Positions 17,555 to 25,611 of a stretch of DNA of 64,000 nucleotides are shown in pieces. Source of the stretch: an uncultured Clostridia bacterium (lineage in GTDB: Bacteria > Bacillota > Clostridia > Oscillospirales > Acutalibacteraceae); contig CALEJD010000040.1 in assembly GCA_937898195.1 (NCBI GenBank), positions 42,351 through 106,350 on the forward strand. The letters are read 5' to 3'. The first letter of the stretch is position 1, and each line of letters opens with the position of its first letter. Made by a program: the position numbers and the translations under genes. Under the pieces are notes generated by a model, which searched no databases, was not told the DNA's origin, and saw only the letters and a program-made list of their open reading frames with translations.

Positions 17555-18745
17555 CTATTCCTTTGCTTTATAATTATATATTGGTTTGATTATGCGCTCA
17601 ATTTTTACGGTATCTCCAATGTGGTTTATAATTTCATCAGCTGGTTTATAAGCCATTGGGGACTCATCTAACGTAGATACATCAACAGATGTGGTATATA
17701 TTCCCACCATAGATTCCTTAAAATCAATCATGGGGATGCTTTCTTTTGCTTGTTTTCTACTCATTAGCCGCCCTGCGCCATGTGGAGCCGAGCAATTCCA
17801 ATCTTCATTTCCTTTTCCAATAGCAATAATGCATCCATCACGCATATTCATAGGGATTACAACCCTTTCTCCTTTCTTTGCGGAGATTGCCCCTTTACGA
17901 ACCATGTTGGTTCTCGGCTCTATGTAATTATGGATTGTTTCAAAAGACTCATTTGTATCCCACTTCATTTTTTCCATAATTGTACGAGCTATCATAAAAC
18001 GATTATCAGAAGCAAATGTTTGACACAGACGCATATCATTAAGATAATCTAATCGGTCTTTTCCCGTGAGATAGCTAAGTTCTTTTGGTAATTCTGGTAT
18101 ATATTTTTTAAACCACTGATTTAATTCTTGCCACGCACTGTTAATTTCTTTTTCTTTCCCTTGTGATTTAAAATTTTCAATTAACTCATTATGATAATAA
18201 TTTATTTTATGTTTTCTATCACATTTTTCAATTGCAAGATTTTGATAATAGTCTGCGACCTGTTTTCCTAAGTTGCGAGAACCAGTGTGAATAACTAAAT
18301 ACCTATTACTTTCGGAATCTTCGTCAATTTCAATAAAGTGATTACCTCCACCAAGAGTACCCAATGATTTTTGTAATCTATCTATATTTTGTAAATGCTT
18401 ATAACAGCGAAACCTTCTAAAAAAATATTCTTTACATATTTCAATTGAATGTATACTGCGACCGCTCGGTATGTATCGTTTTACAACTTCATCTAACTTC
18501 TCAAAGTCAATATAAATTTGTCCAAGATTAACTGTAAGCATACCGCAACCAATGTCTACTCCTACAATGTTCGGTATAACCTTATCGCCTAAGTCGGCTG
18601 TAAAACCAATAACACAACCAGCACCAGCGTGTACGTCGGGCATAATGCGAATTTTGCAATCCGAAAAAGCGGGGTGCCCTGTCAAAGTTTTAATTTGTTC
18701 GAGTGCTTCATATTCAATATTATCAGTAAATATTTTAAGATTCAA
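17555..18745 (-). CDS. rtcB: RtcB-family RNA ligase
   Basis: GTP- and manganese-dependent ligase joining 2',3'-cyclic-phosphate or 3'-phosphate RNA ends to 5'-OH, mainly in tRNA repair. Seen: IMPDVHAGAGCVIGFTADLG, GVDIGCGM with the metal-binding cysteine, TLGGGNHFIEID, IHTGSRNLGK, and SAPHGAGRLMSR with the histidine expected to be guanylylated. I chose TTG 18745, preceded by a G-rich ribosome binding site; a TTG at 18778 would read through a homopolymer. With the phage tRNA genes at 63.4 kb it suggests defence against anticodon nucleases. Confidence 0.93.
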   Translation of the reverse strand: MNLKIFTDNIEYEALEQIKTLTGHPAFSDCKIRIMPDVHAGAGCVIGFTADLGDKVIPNIVGVDIGCGMLTVNLGQIYIDFEKLDEVVKRYIPSGRSIHSIEICKEYFFRRFRCYKHLQNIDRLQKSLGTLGGGNHFIEIDEDSESNRYLVIHTGSRNLGKQVADYYQNLAIEKCDRKHKINYYHNELIENFKSQGKEKEINSAWQELNQWFKKYIPELPKELSYLTGKDRLDYLNDMRLCQTFASDNRFMIARTIMEKMKWDTNESFETIHNYIEPRTNMVRKGAISAKKGERVVIPMNMRDGCIIAIGKGNEDWNCSAPHGAGRLMSRKQAKESIPMIDFKESMVGIYTTSVDVSTLDESPMAYKPADEIINHIGDTVKIERIIKPIYNYKAKE

Positions 18746-18768
18746 AGTAGCTCCCCCCCCCTTTTTTT

Positions 18769-19203
18769 TTAAGGACAAAACCTCATTTCTTCATCAAACC
18801 TATTTGCTATAACCATCCATTCGCTTTCGCTAATACCACCACAATCATATTTTTCTTGTAAGTTACATAAACATTGGACGAGATATCTATCATTATGCCA
18901 ATTAACAAATACATCCTCTATTGGTATGGTTAATATGTCATAACAATCCTCGTATGCAAAATCAAAATACTTTATAAACTTTTCAAATTCAAGTTTATAA
19001 TCACGATTTAACATATAACATTGTACTAACATAGTATATCTGATAAAATGCTCAATAGGGTAATCCATAATTTTATTTACAAGAATATGATTCGGCGTAC
19101 CTTTATCTCGTATACTTTTAGCAATGCAACAACACTCTCGCCATTGCCCAAGAAGTTGCTGGCGTGGTAAGTATTGAACTAAATCTTTGTGCCACAACCG
19201 CAT
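18769..19203 (-). CDS. DenV-like pyrimidine-dimer glycosylase family protein
   Basis: The start MRLWHKDLVQYLPRQQLLGQ, then WRE, resembles phage T4 endonuclease V and its bacterial relatives (TIGR02328-type). Arg22 and Glu23 fall at exactly the positions of the catalytic pair of T4 DenV. However, T4 uses the amino group of Thr2 after methionine removal, while here residue 2 is Arg, so methionine would stay. The activity may therefore differ. Likely role: base-excision repair or processing of damaged DNA. Family membership fairly sure, chemistry unsure. Confidence 0.6.
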   Translation of the reverse strand: MRLWHKDLVQYLPRQQLLGQWRECCCIAKSIRDKGTPNHILVNKIMDYPIEHFIRYTMLVQCYMLNRDYKLEFEKFIKYFDFAYEDCYDILTIPIEDVFVNWHNDRYLVQCLCNLQEKYDCGGISESEWMVIANRFDEEMRFCP

Positions 19204-19211
19204 GTTTCAAA

Positions 19212-19397
19212 TTACCTGCCTTCAAAACTCTCATCAATATCACCAACTTCAATCATCATAGAATAAGTATTATCATTATATTTTGTTGGAGTAATTGTAA
19301 GAATGTAACCTTGTTCCAGAAAACATTTAATCACATCGTCCCCATGGTAGGAATCAAAATACTTATCTGTTTTAATTTCAAAAATCTTATCGCTCAT
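19212..19397 (-). CDS. Hypothetical protein (61 aa)
   Basis: Small beta-rich protein (IKCFLEQGYILTITPTKYND) with GGAGAG upstream. It overlaps the preceding gene by 11 nt. Function unknown. Confidence 0.6.
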   Translation of the reverse strand: MSDKIFEIKTDKYFDSYHGDDVIKCFLEQGYILTITPTKYNDNTYSMMIEVGDIDESFEGR

Positions 19398-19644
19398 CGT
19401 TCATATACTCTCCTATCTCATATTTTTTCTTTTTACTATATAGATTTCTAATAATTTTACTTACTTCATCTTTTGTAATGTATTTTGGGCAATCGTATGG
19501 TTCTGGTTTGTCCCACTCGTTATAGTATGTTATATTGCACGGGCACTCATATAGACCCGTTGCTTCTTCACAATACACAATCGTTGCCCCATGCTCATGG
19601 TCTTCACCATAGAAATAACAATCTGTATGCGCTACGCTTTTCAT
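19387..19644 (-). CDS. Hypothetical protein (85 aa)
   Basis: I chose ATG 19644, which overlaps the upstream TGA, over a longer frame. The protein has YFYGEDHEHGATIVYCEE, YECPCN and CPKYITKDEVSKIIR, with possible zinc ligands. Function unknown. Confidence 0.6.
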   Translation of the reverse strand: MKSVAHTDCYFYGEDHEHGATIVYCEEATGLYECPCNITYYNEWDKPEPYDCPKYITKDEVSKIIRNLYSKKKKYEIGEYMNDER

Positions 19645-19817
19645 CCATTCTTCCCTTCGTATTCGTCCCACCACATACCGCACTTGGTGCAAATCTTATT
19701 TGGCTCTGCTCTACATTCATCTTCAGCGTCACCAAATTTAATTTCTTCCACTTCTTCCCATTCGTGGTCGCAGAACCTCGATTTAATCAGATACTTAATC
19801 CTTCTTAACTTGCTCAT
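19641..19817 (-). CDS. Small zinc-finger-like protein (58 aa)
   Basis: The peptide (MSKLRRIKYLIKSRFCDHEW, later CTKCGMWWDEYEGKNG) has a CDH plus CxxC ligand set. Its stop overlaps the next ATG; its start lies 23 nt inside the upstream gene. Unknown function. Confidence 0.55.
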   Translation of the reverse strand: MSKLRRIKYLIKSRFCDHEWEEVEEIKFGDAEDECRAEPNKICTKCGMWWDEYEGKNG

Positions 19818-20100
19818 CTTTATTTCTCATTTTTGTGCAATTAGTGTAATCCAAATAATACACCAAGCAAGATTTACATGGCTCATCATATATGAACGTA
19901 TTAACATCCTTACACGAATCACACACCCTACTATGCATTATCTCTTGTTTTGTATACACTTCACGAAGCGGGCAGTCCTTATATCTCATGTTTGGATTCC
20001 CGGAAAAATCTCTCCATAGAATAGGACATCTTTTTCTGTCTATACCGAATATGCAATTGCCACAAGTATCTGGCATATCCATATCAATCAGTATCGCCAT
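19795..20100 (-). CDS. Cysteine-rich zinc-binding protein, CPLREV type (101 aa)
   Basis: Starts MAILIDMDMPDTCGNC after GGTGGTGAG; the longer GTG start was rejected. It contains CPILWRD, DCPLREVYTKQEI, VCDSCKD and CKSCLVYY, at least eight cysteines. Paralogue of the 87-aa protein at 6831-7094. Confidence 0.7.
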   Translation of the reverse strand: MAILIDMDMPDTCGNCIFGIDRKRCPILWRDFSGNPNMRYKDCPLREVYTKQEIMHSRVCDSCKDVNTFIYDEPCKSCLVYYLDYTNCTKMRNKDEQVKKD

Positions 20101-20101
20101 A

Positions 20102-20761
20102 TCACTCACCACCTTTACTTACAACCTCGCCGTCTGCCTTTAACGAAAAGTTTATGAGAGATTCTTTAGTTAGCATCTTCGCTCCGCACCACCAGCAGTA
20201 CGGCACTTCTTGGCTCTTGGAGTGCAAATCGCTATGTCCGCACTCGGAGCAAATGTATCTGTAATTGTCGTTATCGGTATCCTCTTTACGTTGTTCGTCT
20301 GCCAGTATCCACTCACCATGTACTGGCTCTGCGGATGGCGTGGTTTCCGTTTTTGCGTCTCGCAATCCCATTACATAGGCGTCTCGCATATCCGATTCGC
20401 CATACGCACCTTTTCTTTTCCAAGTTCCTTTTGGCTCTGCGGATGGGAGTGATTTAACCTTATCAGATAGTTCCGTCATAGCAGAATCGGTAAGACCTAA
20501 TCTTCGATAGTTTTCTAATATAACATTTCTCACCGCCTGTCTGCTGATAAGGTCGTCGTCTGTAATAGTTTCTACTGGCGACAATTCATCTACAGCAATA
20601 TATGCGTCAGACAATCCGCATTGTCGCTCTCTTGAAAACGATATGAAGTTGTCAGTATATTCGTCTGGGTGCTTCGTTGCGTTGTTTATTTCTCTTTCAA
20701 TAAATTCCGATTCTTTATCAATAGCATCTAATGCCGACTGCTTGGTAATCAGTTCAACCAT
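20102..20761 (-). CDS. Double-head zinc-ribbon protein (219 aa)
   Basis: Two head modules (ITKQSALDAIDKESEF and LISRQAVRNVILENY), SAEPKGTW and SAEPVHGEW linkers, then CSECGHSDLHSKSQEVPYC and WWCGAKML. Same layout as the 203-aa protein at 10082-10693, so a second, separate copy of this family. Function unknown. Confidence 0.75.
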   Translation of the reverse strand: MVELITKQSALDAIDKESEFIEREINNATKHPDEYTDNFISFSRERQCGLSDAYIAVDELSPVETITDDDLISRQAVRNVILENYRRLGLTDSAMTELSDKVKSLPSAEPKGTWKRKGAYGESDMRDAYVMGLRDAKTETTPSAEPVHGEWILADEQRKEDTDNDNYRYICSECGHSDLHSKSQEVPYCWWCGAKMLTKESLINFSLKADGEVVSKGGE

Positions 20762-20903
20762 TATCGCTCACCTCGTCATATCCTTCCCAATAATCTTTTT
20801 CTCCGCTATACGCTCTGCAACACTCCCAGCACACGCCTTTAATGATGCCATGGTTGTGCTTGCAGTTGTCGCAAGATTTGTTGTTGTTTATTTCGTTATT
20901 CAT
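20754..20903 (-). CDS. Small zinc-finger protein (49 aa)
   Basis: MNNEINNNKSCDNCKHNHG then VCWECCRAYSGEK gives a CxxC...CxxCC ligand set. Its stop overlaps the next start, and GAGGTGAG inside it serves the downstream gene. Function unknown. Confidence 0.6.
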   Translation of the reverse strand: MNNEINNNKSCDNCKHNHGIIKGVCWECCRAYSGEKDYWEGYDEVSDNG

Positions 20904-20907
20904 GTTA

Positions 20908-20994
20908 TCACCTATGGTTCCAACTATCATCTACTTCAAAGTTCCAGACAAAGAATGCTACAAACGCTACTCCAATTCCTATCAAAATCATCAT
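20908..20994 (-). CDS. Single-helix membrane peptide (28 aa)
   Basis: MMILIGIGVAFVAFFVWNFE then a short polar tail, after a strong GGTGGAGG ribosome binding site. One transmembrane helix predicted by eye. First gene after the promoter at 21029-21057. Confidence 0.55.
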   Translation of the reverse strand: MMILIGIGVAFVAFFVWNFEVDDSWNHR

Positions 20995-21028
20995 GTTTAA
21001 CACCTCCACCCTTTCTTTTGTTGTATAT

Positions 21029-21057
21029 ATTATACCACACTTTTGTGATGGTGTCAA
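21029..21057 (-). promoter_or_regulatory. Sigma-A-type promoter
   Basis: TTGACA, 17 bp, TATAAT with GTGTGG before the -10, minus strand; feeds the 21.0-10.8 kb run including polymerase and RtcB, unless internal promoters exist. Confidence 0.87.
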
Positions 21058-21065
21058 CATTTTTT

Positions 21066-21317
21066 TTATTTTGATTTACTCACCCACTCACCAATTTTAC
21101 AATGTATAAAATCTTCTGTAGTAAATTCTGTTTTATTGTCTTTCTTTTGCGGCTGTTCAACTTGCATGCCACTAATCAATCCAAGAATACACGCTCCAAT
21201 AAATACCGCAATCCATATAATTGCCCCACTTCCAAAAAGCAAAAGTAAAATAAAGATTGTGCCAAAAAAGAATAGTCCTAATAAAATCCATCCTACCCAA
21301 TTTATTCCACTATACAT
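21066..21317 (-). CDS. Two-helix membrane protein (83 aa)
   Basis: WVGWILLGLFFFGTIFILLL and IIWIAVFIGACILGLISG are two adjacent membrane helices, followed by a polar tail with KKDNKTEFTTEDF. The start overlaps the primase 3' end by 8 nt. Function unknown. Confidence 0.7.
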   Translation of the reverse strand: MYSGINWVGWILLGLFFFGTIFILLLLFGSGAIIWIAVFIGACILGLISGMQVEQPQKKDNKTEFTTEDFIHCKIGEWVSKSK

Positions 21318-22395
21318 TTATCGCAATCCTTTCTTTGTACAACTTCTCGTACACTTCTCTCCCACGGTCTGTCGGAGATTCCTTATGTCCCAACGAATCA
21401 TCCGTGTCATATAGAACGCTACATTTTGCATAGCCTTTAAAAAGCCTTGCGATTCTTTTGACGTTCTGTATATATGCTTGATGCTCCTTACTATCTCTTT
21501 TTTCATAATCTTTATCTATTCCTATAATTACTTCCGAGACACCCATTTTGAGAATCATATCTCTGCGTTGCTTGCCCAGATTCATGCCAAACATTCCAAC
21601 CCCTGTGTTTTGTGGATATATGCTGTCAAGTTGAAGTACCGCTTTTGGCGATTCAAACAGTTGAATTTGTTTAGTGTAGCGGATATACGGTTCATTCATG
21701 TTCAGTCCGTATAATACTTCATGGCTTTTGAATCTGTAATCCAATCCGCTTACCGTGTGTAACGGGATGTATTTCTTACCCTTGCTTAATTCATGCTGAC
21801 TTAAATTCCTACAATGTATACCAATTAGTTCTCCATCCAAATCATAAACAGGAATTGTGATTTGGTTTTTCGCTGGGTAAAATCCAATGCCAAATTTTTC
21901 CATAGTGTCTTCCGATATACCATCAGATAAAAACGCCCGATGGTGGTATGGCTTCAAAAAACGTAGGATGTCCTTGGGGTATCTTTTACCAAGATATGTT
22001 GACTTTTTTTCTACTTGGTAGACAGATAAGCGTTCTTTCCATGGTGGTAGGGTAAATCCTTGACCTATACCTTCTCTGCCAGTTTTAATGCCGCTTACCT
22101 TGCATATATAGTTAAGTATATCTTGGAATCGAAATCGCTTCCCCTCTAATTTCCATCGGTCAGAAATTAGGTCAATGATGTCCCTTGACTTATTACATTC
22201 GGTAAAACAAAATGTAGTGCGTGTGTTTAGATAGAAATAAAGTTTATATGACGCATCCGCTGGGTCAAGGTTGTGGCATATGGTTGGAAGTTGCCAATAT
22301 TCACTCGATTTTTTTATTTCTTCCACGCCAAGTGAATGAAATATGGCTTCGTAATTTTCTAATGTCAGTTGTGATAAAATTTCCTTTGCGTTCAT
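21310..22395 (-). CDS. DnaG-like primase (361 aa)
   Basis: Makes RNA primers for phage replication. The N-terminal region has CHNLDPADASYKLYFY and FCFTECNKSRDIIDL, an altered zinc-finger-like part (CHN, CFTEC). The central part has GFYPAKNQITIPVYD and HCRNLS as in DnaG, and the TOPRIM core shows LFESPKAVLQ (catalytic Glu) and IIGIDKDYE (Asp pair). It is shorter than bacterial DnaG and lacks a clear helicase-binding C-terminal domain. Start overlaps the 30-aa gene as TAATG. Confidence 0.83.
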   Translation of the reverse strand: MNAKEILSQLTLENYEAIFHSLGVEEIKKSSEYWQLPTICHNLDPADASYKLYFYLNTRTTFCFTECNKSRDIIDLISDRWKLEGKRFRFQDILNYICKVSGIKTGREGIGQGFTLPPWKERLSVYQVEKKSTYLGKRYPKDILRFLKPYHHRAFLSDGISEDTMEKFGIGFYPAKNQITIPVYDLDGELIGIHCRNLSQHELSKGKKYIPLHTVSGLDYRFKSHEVLYGLNMNEPYIRYTKQIQLFESPKAVLQLDSIYPQNTGVGMFGMNLGKQRRDMILKMGVSEVIIGIDKDYEKRDSKEHQAYIQNVKRIARLFKGYAKCSVLYDTDDSLGHKESPTDRGREVYEKLYKERIAINV

Positions 22396-22487
22396 TACTT
22401 AAATCTTCTGCCACCACCTACGACTAACCACGATGCGTATAAAATCAGTGCGCATGTTCCGAAAAAGCATATATCAAGAATCGACAT
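22395..22487 (-). CDS. Membrane peptide (30 aa)
   Basis: MSILDICFFGTCALILYASW then LVVGGGRRFK: one helix and a basic tail. The frame overlaps the genes on both sides (14 nt and TAATG), with GGTGG upstream. Unknown function. Confidence 0.5.
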   Translation of the reverse strand: MSILDICFFGTCALILYASWLVVGGGRRFK

Positions 22488-22632
22488 CTTCATTCACCAC
22501 CTTTGTTCCTGCGTCACACATAGCATCTATAAAATCATTAAACGGATAGATATCATCAAACCCCCTTGAGAGCCAATAGTCATAAAGTTCTATCGTGCTC
22601 GCTTCTACAATAATTCCATTTTCTATTTTCAT
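22474..22632 (-). CDS. Hypothetical protein (52 aa)
   Basis: MKIENGIIVEASTIELYDYW then LSRGFDDIYPFNDFIDAM. A small protein type I recall from Firmicutes phages, function unknown. It follows the 139-aa gene directly. Confidence 0.6.
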   Translation of the reverse strand: MKIENGIIVEASTIELYDYWLSRGFDDIYPFNDFIDAMCDAGTKVVNEDVDS

Positions 22633-23052
22633 TTATTCACCCCACCATTTATTAACATTATATAAAACTTTATGAGATTTGCCTTCTTGCATACTGTTGT
22701 GGCAGTCCTCAAGGATGTCTGCGAATTCTTCTTGTGTCAACCTTCTGTTACTTCTAACTCCACGCAAGGGATATTTATACCATTCAAGTCTTACACCGCT
22801 TGGTTTATGCCAGAAATGCCACTCGTTTGAGTCATCGTCATCCCAACTATATGGAATGATTTGAAACGTATCGTTCTGAAAGTATTCTCTACCCATGTCT
22901 TTCATATAATAAACCCAAACAATTTGATTCACACGACGCTCCATATGAAATTGAATTGGGTCAATTTCCTTATCGTACAAATTACATTGGTTACAACTGC
23001 GCCTAAATGAGTCCCTACACACCGCCACCTCTTTGCAATTCTTACATCCCAT
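22633..23052 (-). CDS. Cysteine-rich hypothetical protein (139 aa)
   Basis: ATG 23052 has AAAGGAGTAAAT upstream and lies 2 nt after the previous stop; the longer frame was rejected. N-terminal MGCKNCKEVAVCRDSFRR and CNQCNLYDKE form a zinc knuckle; the remainder (SWDDDDSNEWHFWHKPSGV) is acidic and aromatic. Unknown function. Confidence 0.7.
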   Translation of the reverse strand: MGCKNCKEVAVCRDSFRRSCNQCNLYDKEIDPIQFHMERRVNQIVWVYYMKDMGREYFQNDTFQIIPYSWDDDDSNEWHFWHKPSGVRLEWYKYPLRGVRSNRRLTQEEFADILEDCHNSMQEGKSHKVLYNVNKWWGE

Positions 23053-23054
23053 AT

Positions 23055-23342
23055 TTACTCCTTTGGTATATCTTCTTCGCTCCAATAATTATTGTAAAAT
23101 TCAATCCTTGCTTCCTTTTGTGTCCAATCGCCGTCTGGCTTTTGAATGTCTTTCATTCCTTGGCACACACACTTCATTGGTTGTTGCTCGTTAGCAATTT
23201 GTTCGCACAATCCTGCGAATTGCATGACGAGCATTTCAAAAGCCAATGGCTTAATTGTTTGTGTTTGTATTAATGCGTTGCCTACATATAGTTCTATTTT
23301 ATATGTAGGCAAGTCAATTGTGTTAAAGTTAAATATGTTCAT
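23055..23342 (-). CDS. Hypothetical protein (95 aa)
   Basis: Beta-rich start (IDLPTYKIELYVGNALIQTQ) then a helix and KCVCQGMKDIQKPDGDW. Unknown. Ends with the ribosome binding site of the next gene. Confidence 0.65.
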   Translation of the reverse strand: MNIFNFNTIDLPTYKIELYVGNALIQTQTIKPLAFEMLVMQFAGLCEQIANEQQPMKCVCQGMKDIQKPDGDWTQKEARIEFYNNYWSEEDIPKE

Positions 23343-23344
23343 GA

Positions 23345-23683
23345 TTAGATAAACTCAATCTTGTATCCAAGTTCTTCTTCTAACTTTTCTTTGCTGACAT
23401 ATCTTTTTGATGCAACATAGTAACAATCTGCTTTGTCCTTTGCGTTTCTCCAATTATATGGGGAATAAAATGCAGGATGCTTCGGGCGATAGACGCACTG
23501 GATATCTTTATATACATCTTCGAGATAATCAAAACCCTCCTTGTAAATAACAACGAATCCATCTTCGTATGACATAATCATACCATACAAATCGTATTCG
23601 TTATTATACTTATCAAACAAAATTATGATGTCTCCAGTTTTGGGCTTCACTTCCAATACCCATTTAGTATAATTATTTTCCAT
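23345..23683 (-). CDS. Hypothetical protein (112 aa)
   Basis: First gene after the 23728-23756 promoter. Beta-rich (TGDIIILFDKYNNEYDLYGM, DGFVVIYKEGFDYL) with a lysine-rich helical end. No family recognised. Confidence 0.65.
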   Translation of the reverse strand: MENNYTKWVLEVKPKTGDIIILFDKYNNEYDLYGMIMSYEDGFVVIYKEGFDYLEDVYKDIQCVYRPKHPAFYSPYNWRNAKDKADCYYVASKRYVSKEKLEEELGYKIEFI

Positions 23684-23727
23684 CTTTGCTCTCCTTTTAT
23701 AATAAAATAACCCTTACCTATGGTTAT

Positions 23728-23756
23728 ATTATACCACTTGGCAAGGGAAAAGTCAA
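23728..23756 (-). promoter_or_regulatory. Sigma-A-type promoter
   Basis: TTGACT, 17 bp, TATAAT with AGTGG before the -10, minus strand, between the helicase stop and the 112-aa gene. Confidence 0.85.
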
Positions 23757-23760
23757 TAAC

Positions 23761-25251
23761 TTATTGATGGTAGATGTGCAATTTTTCTATTGTTTCCAAC
23801 GGCTCCAACGCTTTTGTCGTTGCGTATAGGTCTTGCACTCTGCCAGTTCCAAGGTCAACATATTGATATACACGAATATATTTTGGAAACCTTGATGCTC
23901 TACCTTTGATGTTATGGGTAATCATGTTTGGTTTAGGAAGGTCTGGATACATGGCTATGTATGGTTCAATCTCTGACATTTGCTTTTCTGATAATGGTGT
24001 GATTATCATAGAGCAATCAGCCTTGCGTACTTGCGACTTACCACCAGCCAAACACGCTTCTGTAGGATATGGCATTTCTAATTCTCTACCATTTAGTTGC
24101 GTTCCAGTAAGAATAGGTATGTTGTGCTTTCTTGACATTTGCTTTAGTCTGTCTGTCAATGTAAGCAACACCATATCTTCACGCATTGGAATTCCAGACT
24201 CTTGCGCTAATTCGTTCGCAACATATCCTTGATTTTGTACATAATCAAATACTACCAGTTTTACGTTCTTATTTATAATGTAGTCTTCAATAATCTCTTC
24301 CAAATTTTTCGCTGTGAATTCCGGGTCATCAACAACATAAATCCCGCTTTGTTCAAGTATCTGTCTGGCTTTGTCTACACGCTCTTCTTCGTCGTGGATG
24401 TAAAGCCCATCCATAATTTTGTTCCTTGACACCCCAGAAATCCAAGCAATAAACATTACATCAAGTTCTTCCCTTAAATCCATTTCTGTGTTGATGAACA
24501 ACACATTCCCAATATAGGATTTATTTGTCCTATATTTTTTCTTTTCAAGGTCGTAGTAATATTTAATTCCACTCATACAAGCATCGCCAATAGATGTGAC
24601 GGTTTTGCCGCTTCCACTTGCGCCAGACCGTAGTGTAAGTCCCATAATGCCACGATATATGTCGTTCAAGTATGGAGACTGGAACGATAATCCAAGTCTT
24701 GGAGTTTCTTTAAACACTTCCTTCGTATGTTCAAAATCACTACCAGCCTTATAGTGCTCTACGTTTTCTGTGGATATATAATTTTGTTTTATATTTAGAC
24801 GCTTTTGTTCAAAGTGTTTGTCAATATCACGAAGAGAAATTGAATTTAATTTATTTCGTTGTGAGACTTCATCTTTCGCTTCGTCATACAATTCTTTAAT
24901 ATCAAATCCAACCGCCTTATATTCACGAAGCATAGCGAACTTACGAACTACGTCATAATGCACAGCGATATTTTTCTCACTCGCAATTTGCTTTATCTCT
25001 GGTATAAATGACATAAAATCATATTGGTTGCAGAGATTATATTGCTCTGGGTAGTTGCGCAGAAAAGTATCAACAACAACATTGTCAATTTCTTCCGCAC
25101 CAGACGCAACAAGATTATACATTGTTCGATACAAGATGTGGTGAAATTTAGATTCATCACATCCTTTGCAACGAAAATCATTCTCACCAATGCGATATTT
25201 GTTGCTCAATATTAAGTTGGGTTTGTTAGCGAAGCACCCAAGAAGTAGCAT
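23761..25251 (-). CDS. DnaB-like replicative helicase
   Basis: Ring helicase of the phage fork. The C-terminal RecA-fold domain has Walker A GASGSGKT (residues 210-217), a LFINTEMDLREELDVMFIAW motif, Walker B KLVVFDYVQNQG, and the DnaB-like TGTQLNGRELEM and ACLAGGKSQVRKADC region. The N-terminal 180 residues include an unusual FRCKGCDESKFH segment. ATG 25251 has no ribosome binding site. A frame extension to ATT 25275 (8 codons more) is preceded by AAGGAAGG, so a rare start is possible. Confidence 0.88.
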   Translation of the reverse strand: MLLLGCFANKPNLILSNKYRIGENDFRCKGCDESKFHHILYRTMYNLVASGAEEIDNVVVDTFLRNYPEQYNLCNQYDFMSFIPEIKQIASEKNIAVHYDVVRKFAMLREYKAVGFDIKELYDEAKDEVSQRNKLNSISLRDIDKHFEQKRLNIKQNYISTENVEHYKAGSDFEHTKEVFKETPRLGLSFQSPYLNDIYRGIMGLTLRSGASGSGKTVTSIGDACMSGIKYYYDLEKKKYRTNKSYIGNVLFINTEMDLREELDVMFIAWISGVSRNKIMDGLYIHDEEERVDKARQILEQSGIYVVDDPEFTAKNLEEIIEDYIINKNVKLVVFDYVQNQGYVANELAQESGIPMREDMVLLTLTDRLKQMSRKHNIPILTGTQLNGRELEMPYPTEACLAGGKSQVRKADCSMIITPLSEKQMSEIEPYIAMYPDLPKPNMITHNIKGRASRFPKYIRVYQYVDLGTGRVQDLYATTKALEPLETIEKLHIYHQ

Positions 25252-25297
25252 CGCATCATCTATACTGTACAGAATTTTATTTACCTTCCTTTGTTAT

Positions 25298-25351
25298 ACC
25301 CTTTAGGGTGCAATTTACTATCTGATATACGACTTTGTACCCTATTGGGTA
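25298..25351. promoter_or_regulatory. Two small inverted repeats upstream of the DnaB-like gene
   Basis: ACCCTTTAGGGT (25298-25309) and TACCCTATTGGGTA (25338-25351) are similar palindromes about 40 bp apart in the helicase leader. They could be operator sites or short RNA hairpins. No repressor gene is identified. Confidence 0.35.
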
Positions 25352-25354
25352 TAA

Positions 25355-25492
25355 TTATGGCAATCGTGGTGAGATAATAGAGTAGCACATGATTTTAGCC
25401 ATAAATATAAGGATTGGCTTTAGTTCTTTGACCGAAGACGCTTGATTAATCTTTGCCACAAGTTTATCACACACATCTTTGTTTCTAACCAT
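25355..25492 (-). CDS. Small hypothetical protein (45 aa)
   Basis: ATG 25492 follows AAGGAGACGTG and overlaps the upstream gene's stop. MVRNKDVCDKLVAKINQASS then a hydrophobic KPILIFMAKIMCYSIISP segment. Unknown. Confidence 0.5.
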   Translation of the reverse strand: MVRNKDVCDKLVAKINQASSVKELKPILIFMAKIMCYSIISPRLP

Positions 25493-25610
25493 CACGTCTC
25501 CTTGCGCTTTTGCTTTTACGCTTTCCTTCTTCTATCTTTAACTTATATTCCAGTTTAGATAGTCTACTTCTGCGCTCTGAAAATTCTGTCTTACCCTTTT
25601 TCTTTGCCAT
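25485..25610 (-). CDS. Very basic peptide (41 aa)
   Basis: ATG 25610 with AAAGGA upstream. MAKKKGKTEFSERRSRLSKL through KSKSARRRDG is nearly all charged, suggesting nucleic-acid binding. Longer upstream frame rejected. Confidence 0.55.
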   Translation of the reverse strand: MAKKKGKTEFSERRSRLSKLEYKLKIEEGKRKSKSARRRDG

Positions 25611-25611
25611 G

